From an uncultured Eubacteriales bacterium (lineage in GTDB: Bacteria; Bacillota; Clostridia; Lachnospirales; Bianqueaceae): a stretch of DNA of 5,603 nucleotides. Shown piece by piece: positions 1-5,153 of the stretch. The stretch is from the NCBI GenBank assembly GCA_900322165.1, contig ONYR01000336.1, forward strand, positions 1 to 5,603, read 5' to 3'. The notes under the pieces were generated by a model. The model was not told the DNA's origin. It was given only the letters and a program-made list of their open reading frames with translations, and did no database searches. The position numbers and the translations under genes were made by a program. Every line of letters begins with the position of its first letter. The stretch's first letter is position 1.

Positions 1-446
1 AGCGGATGGACAACATGGGGCTTCAGAACCGTGAACGGCACGCCGTACTGCGTGAAAACATCGGTCACGGAAAACTTGCCGCAGAACGCGTCGCGGCGAT
101 GCTGGAAGTCCATCTTGCCGATCTCGTCCGGATAAGCCTGCATCAGGATCGGCACGCCCGCATCCTGCAGCGCGGTAATCGCACCGTTCTCGTCCGCGAA
201 AATCGGCATGGAAAAGATCACGCCATCATACTCGCCCTCGTGCTGCTTCAGCCATTTCGCGTAAAGCAGGCCCTCGTCGCGGGTCTCAATACCGCCGAAG
301 CGGGTCAGGGAAGCGTCCATCGCGATGTAATCATAACCGGCGTCGGTAACCGCCTTGATCATGTCCTCGCGCGCGCCGTAAATCAGCTCTCCGGGCATGA
401 AGCCGCGGTTGCAGAATGCCAGTGCGAATGTCATTTTCTTTGCCAT
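1..446 (-). CDS. L-fucose/L-arabinose isomerase family protein, N-terminal part (cut by window start)
   Basis: This is the first 148 codons of a minus-strand gene that runs off the window. The ATG at 444-446 is preceded by an AAGGAGA ribosome site at 454-460, seven bases away. I translated it by hand: it begins MAKKMTFALAFCNRGFMPGE and has alternating strand/helix character, as in the Rossmann-like N-terminal domain of the FucI/AraA superfamily. Recognisable stretches are TRFGGIETRDEG, YDGVIFSMPIF, GVPILMQAYPDE and RRDAFCGKFSVTDVFTQYGV, the last of which strongly resembles fucose isomerase-like proteins. Known members are cytoplasmic, metal-dependent aldose-ketose isomerases; the metal ligands lie further on and cannot be checked here. 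It follows the DUF4432 gene by 113 bases on the same strand and is probably cotranscribed with it. The substrate could be fucose, arabinose or another sugar. The family call is firm and the exact substrate is not. Confidence 0.82.
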   Translation of the reverse strand, partial: MAKKMTFALAFCNRGFMPGELIYGAREDMIKAVTDAGYDYIAMDASLTRFGGIETRDEGLLYAKWLKQHEGEYDGVIFSMPIFADENGAITALQDAGVPILMQAYPDEIGKMDFQHRRDAFCGKFSVTDVFTQYGVPFTVLKPHVVHP

Positions 447-559
447 TGTTTTGTCTCCTTGTTTTTTTCGTTGGTTTGTATGGTTGCTTTTATTTTTTGC
501 TTTTGTTTCGGTTTTGCCAACGCATTTGCGTCTCGAAGACGTTTACGCTTCAGCCTCGT
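447..559 (-). other. A/C-rich intergenic leader before the isomerase gene
   Basis: This is a 113-base gap between the DUF4432 stop and the isomerase start, read on the minus strand. The half next to the isomerase gene (461-518) is strikingly biased: on the minus strand it has only two T and six G in 58 bases, so it should be unstructured in mRNA. The half next to DUF4432 holds two small dyads, 520-531 (ACGCA-TT-TGCGT) and 529-541 (CGTCT-CGA-AGACG). Neither is followed by a U tract on the minus strand, so I see no terminator and no clear separate promoter. An unstructured A-rich leader that aids ribosome loading is an inference. Confidence 0.45.
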
Positions 560-1540
560 TCACGCCTCAAACGCGATCGTGACCTGATTCTTTACGCTCT
601 CCCAGGCTTTCAGCACCGGAAGCGTGCCGTTTTCACGCTCATCGTGGCGGCCGGAAATGTAGCAGTTCGTCGGCTCAAGTCCGAGTACGTAATCGCCCGA
701 AGCCATCGAGCGCCACTCGGAAAGGATCGGCAGCGTCTCTCCGGACCAGGAGATCGTCATGTTGACGCCGATTTCCGGATTCTCCAACCGCGCCCAGAAC
801 TCGCGCTCCATCTTCTGGAAGAACACCCGCTCCTCCTCGCTGTCGATCGGTGCATCGAATTCACACTCGCGGCCGAGGCCGGTCTTGGCAAACTCGGTGC
901 GCGGCAGCGTCTCGCGCACTTCAGGAAGGACAAGCTTGGCCTTCTCCGACAGCAGCGGATAGCCGAAATTGCAGTGGTAGATCTGCATGATCTCCTCATC
1001 GCGGGGCGTCAGGTTGGAGACGGTATCCTCGACCGTCACCTTTGACCCGAAGACGGGAATGCGGATCACGCGCTTGACCTCGAGACAGTGCCCGAACAGC
1101 GCGGTCTCGCGGATCGTACCGGACACGATGACCTCATCGCCGTCGATCGTGGCTGAAACATGCTCGGCCTGCAGACTGTGGAAGCGGCCGTGCAGCGGAT
1201 GCCACTCGCCATTGTCGCGGTTTGCGGGGCCGGCGGAGCGGAGGCCGCAGGAATACAAAAGCCCGCCCGGGAATGTATTGACGAATTCGGTCTCGTAGGG
1301 GCTGATGGCCGCGGGGCTGTCATACCCGTTCTTGCTCATCCAGCTCATGTTGATGCCTTTGTAGCGGCACTGTCCGATATCGAGTCCGGCATCCGGCAGG
1401 ATCTCAAGCTCAAGCGCTCCGGCCGTTTTGACTTCGATGATCTCCGTGCCTTTCGCCCGTCCTTCGCTGACCGTCACACGGCGCAGCGTCACAAGCTGGG
1501 CAGGATTGCCGATATAACCTTTCTGAAGCAGTTCTCTCAT
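560..1540 (-). CDS. DUF4432 family aldose 1-epimerase-like protein
   Basis: This 326-residue cytoplasmic protein of the galactose-mutarotase-like fold most closely resembles the DUF4432 family. Family-type motifs are PGGLLYSCGL (residues 91-100), LHGRFH (116-121), YHCNFGYPLL (188-197) and GLEPTN (287-292). His117, His189 and Glu289 are candidates for the sugar-binding and acid/base residues of the mutarotase fold, but this assignment is inferred. Length is normal for the family and there is no signal peptide. The ATG at 1538-1540 has an excellent AAGGAGGG site at 1547-1554, seven bases upstream. It is the first gene of a minus-strand unit that continues into an isomerase gene, and it is divergent from a PocR/AraC regulator, so it probably converts sugar anomers, or a related sugar acid or derivative, for the isomerase. 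DUF4432 proteins are poorly characterised biochemically, and the true substrate cannot be read from sequence. Confidence 0.88.
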   Translation of the reverse strand: MRELLQKGYIGNPAQLVTLRRVTVSEGRAKGTEIIEVKTAGALELEILPDAGLDIGQCRYKGINMSWMSKNGYDSPAAISPYETEFVNTFPGGLLYSCGLRSAGPANRDNGEWHPLHGRFHSLQAEHVSATIDGDEVIVSGTIRETALFGHCLEVKRVIRIPVFGSKVTVEDTVSNLTPRDEEIMQIYHCNFGYPLLSEKAKLVLPEVRETLPRTEFAKTGLGRECEFDAPIDSEEERVFFQKMEREFWARLENPEIGVNMTISWSGETLPILSEWRSMASGDYVLGLEPTNCYISGRHDERENGTLPVLKAWESVKNQVTIAFEA

Positions 1541-1572
1541 GCGATTCCCTCCTTATTTCGGGTTCTGAAAAA

Positions 1573-1601
1573 ATTGTAGCTCCCTGCCGCCCCTGAAGAT
1601 A
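1573..1601 (-). promoter_or_regulatory. Possible minus-strand promoter for the DUF4432-isomerase genes
   Basis: On the minus strand, TACAAT (1573-1578) is a fair -10 box. Seventeen bases upstream, at 1596-1601, the -35 position reads only TATCTT. A weak -35 directly next to the regulator repeats (nearest copy 1606-1615) is what an activator-dependent promoter looks like. An alternative -10 is TATATC at 1598-1603. This is a pattern match only. Confidence 0.35.
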
Positions 1602-1605
1602 TAGA

Positions 1606-1635
1606 AATTTGTTCGTTTTACTTTGATTTTGTTCG
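1606..1635. promoter_or_regulatory. Tandem direct repeat, candidate AraC-type operator
   Basis: TTTGTTCG occurs exactly at 1608-1615 and again at 1628-1635. With the flanking bases the match is A-N-TTTGTTCG in both copies (1606-1615 and 1626-1635). The 20-base period is about two helical turns, the usual spacing of paired AraC-family half-sites on one face of DNA. The repeats lie in the gap between the DUF4432 gene and the PocR/AraC regulator gene, so the regulator itself is the likely ligand. It could act on both promoters: activating the catabolic genes and controlling its own expression. Confidence 0.5.
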
Positions 1636-1656
1636 GAAGTGTGGTAAAAATATGAA
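1629..1656 (+). promoter_or_regulatory. Possible promoter of the PocR/AraC regulator gene
   Basis: TTGTTC (1629-1634) and TATGAA (1651-1656) are separated by 16 bases and point toward the regulator gene starting at 1692. The -35 lies inside the second direct repeat, which would allow autoregulation by promoter occlusion. A competing reading is TTTGAT (1622-1627) with TAAAAA (1645-1650). Both are moderate matches to sigma-A consensus. Confidence 0.35.
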
Positions 1657-1691
1657 GTAGATATTTGTGCAGAATGACGAGGTGTTTCCGC

Positions 1692-2534
1692 ATGATTTCG
1701 ATCTTCGATCTTGAGAAGCTGCGCGGCCTTTTGAAGGACTTTTACGCGATCAGCCACATCCGCATCACCGTCTTTGACGAGAACCTCAGCGAGCTCGTTT
1801 CCTACCCGGAGCGGGTCGCTCCCTACTGCGCTGTCATCCGCGGCACGTCCAAAGGATTTGATGCCTGCATGGCCTGCGACCGCGCTTCCTGTGCGTCGGC
1901 CGCCAGAAAGCACCGCACCACGATCTATCAGTGCCACGCCGGGCTCACCGAAGCCGTCACCCCGCTCTATGTGGGGGAGATCTTGGTCGGTTACCTGCTT
2001 TTCGGCCACGTCTTTTCCTATTCCACCCATGAGGAGGGCTGGGATGCGATCGAGAAGCGTTGCGAAGCGTACCATGTCAATGAGCGAATGCTGAAGGAAG
2101 CCGTTTTCGCCGCGCCGATCATTGAAAAAGACTACGTCCGCTCCGCCGCGCAGATCCTGCACGCGGTCGCGTCGTACCTGATCATCGAGCATGTGGCCTC
2201 GCTGAAGGAGGACCTTGTCGCGGTTCGGCTTGATGCCTACCTGAGAACACATTTTACGGAAGCCCCCAGCGCTCCGCAGATCTCGGACTATCTCGGGATC
2301 GGCAAGACGCAGCTTTATGAGCTTTCCAAACAGCTTTATGGCTGCGGCATCGCGGAAAAGATCCGTCAGCTGCGGATGGACAAGGCCAAGCAGCTGCTCT
2401 TGGAACACAAAAAAATGCCGCTCTCTGAGATCGCCTCCGAGTGCGGTTTTCAGGACTACAACTATTTCATTACGGTGTTCAGCCGCGAAGTCGGCCTCTC
2501 CCCGGCGGCCTGGAAGAAAGCTCAGGAGTCGTAA
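1692..2534 (+). CDS. PocR sensory domain / AraC family transcriptional regulator
   Basis: This is a 280-residue, two-domain cytoplasmic regulator. Residues about 5-165 form a PocR-type ligand-sensing domain: IFDLEKLRGLLKDFY at the start, a cysteine set (Cys46, Cys59, Cys62, Cys67), then CHAGLTEAVTPLYVGEILVG (81-100) and GHVF. Residues about 175-278 form the AraC DNA-binding domain with two helix-turn-helix units, including ISDYLGIGKTQLYELSK and the hallmark LSEIASECGFQDYNYFITVF followed by GLSPAAW. I chose the ATG at 1692 because GAGGTG at 1679-1684 sits seven bases upstream; longer in-frame starts (TTG 1665, ATG 1674) lack such a site. The gene is divergent from the DUF4432-isomerase genes and probably controls them through the repeats at 1606-1635. 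PocR itself is known for propanediol-type control, but the effector here is unknown; a sugar or its breakdown product is inferred. Confidence 0.9.
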   Translation: MISIFDLEKLRGLLKDFYAISHIRITVFDENLSELVSYPERVAPYCAVIRGTSKGFDACMACDRASCASAARKHRTTIYQCHAGLTEAVTPLYVGEILVGYLLFGHVFSYSTHEEGWDAIEKRCEAYHVNERMLKEAVFAAPIIEKDYVRSAAQILHAVASYLIIEHVASLKEDLVAVRLDAYLRTHFTEAPSAPQISDYLGIGKTQLYELSKQLYGCGIAEKIRQLRMDKAKQLLLEHKKMPLSEIASECGFQDYNYFITVFSREVGLSPAAWKKAQES

Positions 2535-2601
2535 AAGGGCTAAATAAAGCCAAATCGCACCCAAAAATGCATATTTTTTTGAAAAAATGATAAAAGGCTC
2601 A
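2535..2601 (+). other. AT-rich spacer after the regulator gene, no convincing terminator
   Basis: The 67 bases between the regulator stop and the next promoter contain a short dyad, GGCT-N6-AGCC, without a T tract, and a run of seven T flanked by A-rich sequence that can only form a weak all-AT stem. No classical GC hairpin with a U tail is present, so read-through from the regulator into the PadR operon is possible, or termination may be factor-dependent. Confidence 0.4.
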
Positions 2602-2630
2602 TTGACAATCATAATACCTCGCGTTATGAT
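2602..2630 (+). promoter_or_regulatory. Strong sigma-A promoter of the PadR-DUF1700-DUF4097 operon
   Basis: TTGACA (2602-2607) is a perfect -35 box. It is followed by exactly 17 bases and then TATGAT (2625-2630), one base off the -10 consensus. The predicted transcript start is near 2637-2638, giving a leader of only about 17 bases before the PadR ATG at 2655. This is the best promoter in the window, and it needs a repressor to be silent, which fits the PadR gene it drives. Confidence 0.85.
2608..2630. promoter_or_regulatory. Perfect inverted repeat in the promoter, candidate PadR operator
   Basis: ATCATAA (2608-2614), nine bases, then TTATGAT (2624-2630) is a perfect 7-base dyad. It starts directly after the -35 box and its right arm contains the -10 box, so a dimer bound here would block RNA polymerase. 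PadR-family repressors are known to bind dyads of this size in their own promoters, often with ATGT-N8-ACAT-like arms. Assigning it to the adjacent PadR protein is inference. Confidence 0.6.
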
Positions 2631-2652
2631 GTATACCATGAAAGGAGGTATT
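2613..2652. repeat. Second inverted repeat spanning start site and ribosome site
   Basis: AATACCTC (2613-2620) is mirrored exactly by GAGGTATT (2645-2652). The left arm lies in the promoter spacer, upstream of the expected transcript start, and the right arm covers the PadR ribosome site. It therefore cannot fold in the normal mRNA and would have to act as DNA, for example as a second repressor contact. It may also be coincidental, since one arm is a Shine-Dalgarno sequence. Confidence 0.35.
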
Positions 2653-2654
2653 CG

Positions 2655-2972
2655 ATGGACATTCAGTTAAAACGCGGACTGCTTGATGTATGTGTGCTGG
2701 CCGCGATCAAGGATGAGGATTCCTACGGTTACAAGATCATCAAGGATATGAAACCTTATCTTGAGCTGTCCGAATCCACCTTATATACGATTCTCAAACG
2801 GCTCGAGTCGGGCAATATGCTCTCAGTCTACAGCATCGAGCATGACGGCCGGCTCCGCAAATACTACCACATCACACCAAGCGGCCTTCAGCGGATCGAG
2901 GACTTCAAGGAAGACTGGAAGGAAATGCTCTCGATCTACCGCTTTGTTACCAAGGAGGATCAGCATGAATAA
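2655..2972 (+). CDS. PadR family transcriptional repressor
   Basis: This 105-residue winged-helix DNA-binding protein is of the short PadR type with a minimal C-terminal helix. The typical motifs are SYGYKI (23-28), the recognition-helix region SESTLYTILKRLESG (39-53) and the wing GRLRKYYHIT (65-74), followed by PSGLQRIEDF. The ATG at 2655 has an AAAGGAGG site at 2641-2648, six bases upstream. The protein should bind DNA as a dimer and repress its own operon through the dyad in the promoter (2608-2630). Its stop overlaps the start of the DUF1700 gene by eight bases, so the two are translationally coupled. In families with this gene order the DUF1700 protein is thought to work together with the PadR protein; the inducing signal is unknown. 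Short length is normal for this subgroup. Confidence 0.93.
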   Translation: MDIQLKRGLLDVCVLAAIKDEDSYGYKIIKDMKPYLELSESTLYTILKRLESGNMLSVYSIEHDGRLRKYYHITPSGLQRIEDFKEDWKEMLSIYRFVTKEDQHE

Positions 2973-3567
2973 ACAGGAGTTTCTGGATCAGCTCAGGCTG
3001 GAACTCTCCGGCCTGCCCAAGGAAGACCTCGAAGAGAGGCTGAACTTTTACGCAGAGATCATCGACGACCGCATCGAAGACGGTCTCTCCGAAGAAGAGG
3101 CGGTAAATGAGATCGGCCCTTCCGAGGAGATCGCGTCCCAGATCATCGCGGAGACACCGCTTTCCATCATTGTCAAAGAACGCGTGAAGCCAAAACGCCG
3201 CCTGAAAGCCTGGGAGATCGTTCTCCTGATCTTAGGCGCACCGCTCTGGATCCCGCTTTTAATCGCGGCCTTCGCGGTTCTTTTCTCCCTCTACATCGTC
3301 CTCTGGTCACTCGTGATCTCTCTGTGGGCGGTCGACGTCGCGTTCATCGCCGCTTCTGTTGCCGGCATTGCAGGCGGCTGCATCATGCTTATCAAAGGGG
3401 AAAGCCTCTCTGCTCTGATGGGGTTCGGTATCGGATTGATCATGGCAGGGCTCTCGATCTTCCTGTTCTTCGGCTGTAAAGCCGCCACAAAGGGAACCGT
3501 GGTTCTGACAAAGAAAATGGGTCTTGGCATTAAAACACTCTTTCTCGCAAAGGAGACAGAAAAATGA
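2965..3567 (+). CDS. DUF1700 (HAAS-type) membrane protein
   Basis: This is a 200-residue membrane protein. Residues 1-65 are an acidic helical domain typical of DUF1700: MNKQEFLDQLRLELSGLP, then FYAEIIDDRIEDGLSEEEAV and IGPSEEIASQI. A basic stretch (71-82, KERVKPKRRLKA) leads into hydrophobic segments at about 84-120, 121-143 and 148-171, giving three or four membrane passes with the N-terminal domain predicted in the cytoplasm. The ATG at 2965 is chosen because AAGGAGG (2952-2958) lies six bases upstream and the family's N-terminal motif starts there; the frame is open further upstream only as a shadow of the PadR gene. It overlaps PadR by 8 bases and the next gene by 4. The family is repeatedly found next to PadR regulators, so a role in passing a membrane signal to PadR is likely but inferred. 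No enzyme motif is visible. Confidence 0.9.
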   Translation: MNKQEFLDQLRLELSGLPKEDLEERLNFYAEIIDDRIEDGLSEEEAVNEIGPSEEIASQIIAETPLSIIVKERVKPKRRLKAWEIVLLILGAPLWIPLLIAAFAVLFSLYIVLWSLVISLWAVDVAFIAASVAGIAGGCIMLIKGESLSALMGFGIGLIMAGLSIFLFFGCKAATKGTVVLTKKMGLGIKTLFLAKETEK

Positions 3568-4526
3568 AAAAATCAACCAAAGTCTGGCTATTCGTGGCAG
3601 GTATCGTATTTTTCATCGGATTGATCGCGCTGATCGTTTCTCTGGCGCTGAGCTGGGACACGCTTTTCTCCAAGTCCAAAGATCTTGAGACGCAGACCAT
3701 CTCGATCCAGCAGGATTTCGACCGGATTTCCCTTGAATGCGATACGCAGGATGTCTATCTCCTTCCCTCCGCCGACGGCGAGTGCCGCGTCGTGTTCGTG
3801 ACGGAAGAGTATTATGATAATACGGCCGAAGTCGAAAACGGATGTCTGCAGGTCAAATCCATCGACCGCAGCTCCTTTATCGATCATGTTGGCATTTCTT
3901 TTGGCGAAGCGTCTTCCATCACCGTTTATCTTCCCAAGCTGGAATACGACGCTCTCGTGATCAACGCGGACACGTCCGATATCTCGATTCCGAAAGAGTT
4001 TTCGTTCGGGACCGTTGATATTTCCCTCACGACCGGCGACACCTCCTTCCTTGCTTCGGTCACCGGCCTGCTGCGGATCCACGCCACGACCGGCGATATC
4101 CTGCTTGAAAACCTCTCTGCCGGAGAGCTCGATCTTTCCGTCGACACCGGAAGGATCAACGGAAACTCCCTTGACTGTGCCGGGGCATTTACTCTCTCCG
4201 TCACTACCGGAAAAGTCGTCCTTGAGGATGTTTCCTGCAAGAGCTTTACCTCCACCGGAAATACCGGTTCGCTCTCGCTCACGTCGTTCCTTGTCGATGA
4301 GATGATGTCGATCCGCCGCACCACCGGCGATGTGAAGCTCGATGGCTGCGATGCCGCTGAGCTCCAAATCGAGACCGACACGGGCGATATTACCGGCAGT
4401 CTCCTCACAGACAAGATCTTTATCGTCAAAACGGACACCGGGAAGATCCAGGTTCCCGAAACCACGGCCGGCGGCACCTGCAAACTCACGACCGACACCG
4501 GCGATATCAAGATCGAAATCAAATGA
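3564..4526 (+). CDS. DUF4097 family membrane-anchored beta-solenoid protein
   Basis: This 320-residue protein has a basic start (MKKSTK) and one hydrophobic helix at about residues 7-30, with no obvious lipobox or signal peptidase site, so it is probably anchored with its C-terminal part outside. Residues about 45-320 match DUF4097, a right-handed beta-helix-like fold also found in putative adhesins and in the LiaX envelope-stress protein. Ten turn motifs of the T/D-T-G-D-I type recur at residues 136, 156, 175, 194, 214, 233, 253, 272, 291 and 311, with a degenerate one at 60. The ATG overlaps the DUF1700 stop (ATGA), and AAAGGAG at 3549-3555 is the ribosome site. It is the last gene of the operon, followed by a terminator. 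A role in sensing or buffering envelope damage is inferred from family and context; no catalytic residues are evident. Confidence 0.88.
   Translation: MKKSTKVWLFVAGIVFFIGLIALIVSLALSWDTLFSKSKDLETQTISIQQDFDRISLECDTQDVYLLPSADGECRVVFVTEEYYDNTAEVENGCLQVKSIDRSSFIDHVGISFGEASSITVYLPKLEYDALVINADTSDISIPKEFSFGTVDISLTTGDTSFLASVTGLLRIHATTGDILLENLSAGELDLSVDTGRINGNSLDCAGAFTLSVTTGKVVLEDVSCKSFTSTGNTGSLSLTSFLVDEMMSIRRTTGDVKLDGCDAAELQIETDTGDITGSLLTDKIFIVKTDTGKIQVPETTAGGTCKLTTDTGDIKIEIK
3969..4508 (+). repeat. Ten-fold coding repeat in the DUF4097 gene
   Basis: Ten copies of a five-residue turn (consensus T/D-T-G-D-I) recur every 19 or 20 residues, with spacings 20, 19, 19, 20, 19, 20, 19, 19, 20. At the DNA level the copies share ACCGGCGAT-like cores. 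Variation is concentrated at the third to fifth positions of the turn (DTSDI, TTGDT, DTGRI, TTGKV, NTGSL). The regular period fits one solenoid coil per repeat. Confidence 0.8.
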
Positions 4527-4547
4527 TCACTTTCGTCTTAGACAAAC

Positions 4548-4577
4548 AAAAAAGGACCTCTTCGGAGGTCCTTTTTT
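4548..4577. terminator. Bidirectional intrinsic terminator between convergent operons
   Basis: Six A, then GGACCTC (4554-4560), loop TTCG, GAGGTCC (4565-4571), then six T form a perfect 7-base stem with a U tail on both strands. On the plus strand the loop is the very stable C(UUCG)G tetraloop. It ends the PadR operon 21 bases after the DUF4097 stop and the RidA gene 11 bases after its stop. Confidence 0.95.
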
Positions 4578-4588
4578 CATGTATCAAC

Positions 4589-5062
4589 TTACTTCAGCTC
4601 TACGATCGCTTCGATCTCGACCGGCTGGTTGCCCGGCAGGGAGACCATACCGACGGCCGAGCGGCTCGGTGCTTCGCCGAACAGGTCAACAAGAACCTGG
4701 CTTCCGCCGTTCGCGACGGCCGGCTGATCGTAGAAGTCTGCGTCGGAGCCGACAAAGGCCAGGATCTTGACAAAACGCTTTACGTTTTCAAGTCCGCAGT
4801 TCGCGTCCACGACCGCCAGGAGATTCAGCATCGCGTTGCGCGCGCACTGCTGACCTTCCGCAATCGAAACTTCCTTGCCAAGCTTGCCCTTGATGGCCTG
4901 CGCAGGAATGCCGGTCTCTTCCGCATACTTGATATCGCTGCCGCATCCGGAGATGTAGACAAGCTTCTCGCCAAAAGGCATCGCCTGCGTGTAAAGACCG
5001 CCCTTCGGAGGTGCCGGAGGCAGGATGATGTTCTTTTCTTTCATAACTTCGTAAATGCTCAT
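4589..5062 (-). CDS. RidA family (YjgF/UK114) imine/enamine deaminase
   Basis: This 157-residue cytoplasmic protein belongs to the RidA superfamily, whose founding members hydrolyse 2-aminoacrylate and related imines to keto acids and ammonia. Recognisable parts are KLVYISGCGSD (33-43), QQCARNAMLNLLAVV (71-85), VKILAFVGSDADFYDQPAVANG and the C-terminal signature PSRSAVGMVSLPGNQPVEIE (132-151). Arg134 and Glu149 align with the active-site Arg105 and Glu120 of E. coli RidA, so activity is plausible. It is about 25-30 residues longer than the classical ~128-residue form, mainly in the N-terminal third, which suggests a separate subfamily. The ATG at 5060-5062 has AAAGGAG at 5069-5075, six bases upstream. 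It lies 91 bases downstream of a D-serine dehydratase-like gene on the same strand, which could supply its substrate. It ends at the shared terminator. Confidence 0.9.
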   Translation of the reverse strand: MSIYEVMKEKNIILPPAPPKGGLYTQAMPFGEKLVYISGCGSDIKYAEETGIPAQAIKGKLGKEVSIAEGQQCARNAMLNLLAVVDANCGLENVKRFVKILAFVGSDADFYDQPAVANGGSQVLVDLFGEAPSRSAVGMVSLPGNQPVEIEAIVELK

Positions 5063-5153
5063 GGGAAACTCCTTTCTGTGCAGGTTTCACCGCGTTTTTC
5101 CCGCGGCTTCCCCCGCTGTCTTCTCAGATTTGCTTCATGATGCCTGGCCGTTT
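5063..5153 (-). other. Spacer between the PLP enzyme and RidA genes
   Basis: On the minus strand this 91-base gap holds a short GC hairpin, CCGCG-N7-CGCGG (5090-5106), not followed by a U tract, and then the RidA ribosome site. I see no good promoter, so RidA is probably read from a promoter upstream of the window end. The hairpin could act in mRNA processing or stability, which is a guess. Confidence 0.35.

Noticed and set aside
6..587. Plus-strand open frame of 193 codons
   Set aside because: It is the antisense shadow of the isomerase gene, whose translation has recognisable family motifs and a good ribosome site; the plus frame ends in low-complexity sequence from the T-rich gap.
416..1045. 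Plus-strand open frame of 209 codons with a hydrophobic start
   Set aside because: The apparent membrane segment comes only from the T-rich intergenic tract, and the rest is antisense to DUF4432.
2537..2600. Possible terminator after the PocR/AraC gene
   Set aside because: The only GC dyad is four bases long without a T tract, and the T-rich part forms only an all-AT stem; this is not enough to call a terminator.
1410..2639. Long minus-strand open frame of 409 codons
   Set aside because: It lies opposite the clearly recognisable PocR/AraC gene, crosses the divergent promoter region and runs into the opposite end of the DUF4432 gene in another frame. Its translation shows no family motif and it has no ribosome site.
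3588..4367. Minus-strand open frame of 259 codons opposite the DUF4097 gene
   Set aside because: Its open length follows from the repeated ACCGGCGAT-type codons of the sense gene, and no domain or ribosome site supports it.
3969..4508. Tandem DNA repeat or CRISPR-like array
   Set aside because: The periodicity of 57-60 bases is in frame and comes from protein repeats; copies diverge at synonymous and non-synonymous positions and there are no unique spacers.
5090..5106. GC hairpin between the PLP enzyme and RidA genes as a terminator or riboswitch
   Set aside because: The stem is five bases, there is no U tract on the minus strand, and no known riboswitch core is visible in the 91-base gap.
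4523..5140. Plus-strand open frame of 205 codons
   Set aside because: It crosses a strong terminator and is antisense to the RidA gene, which has conserved catalytic residues.
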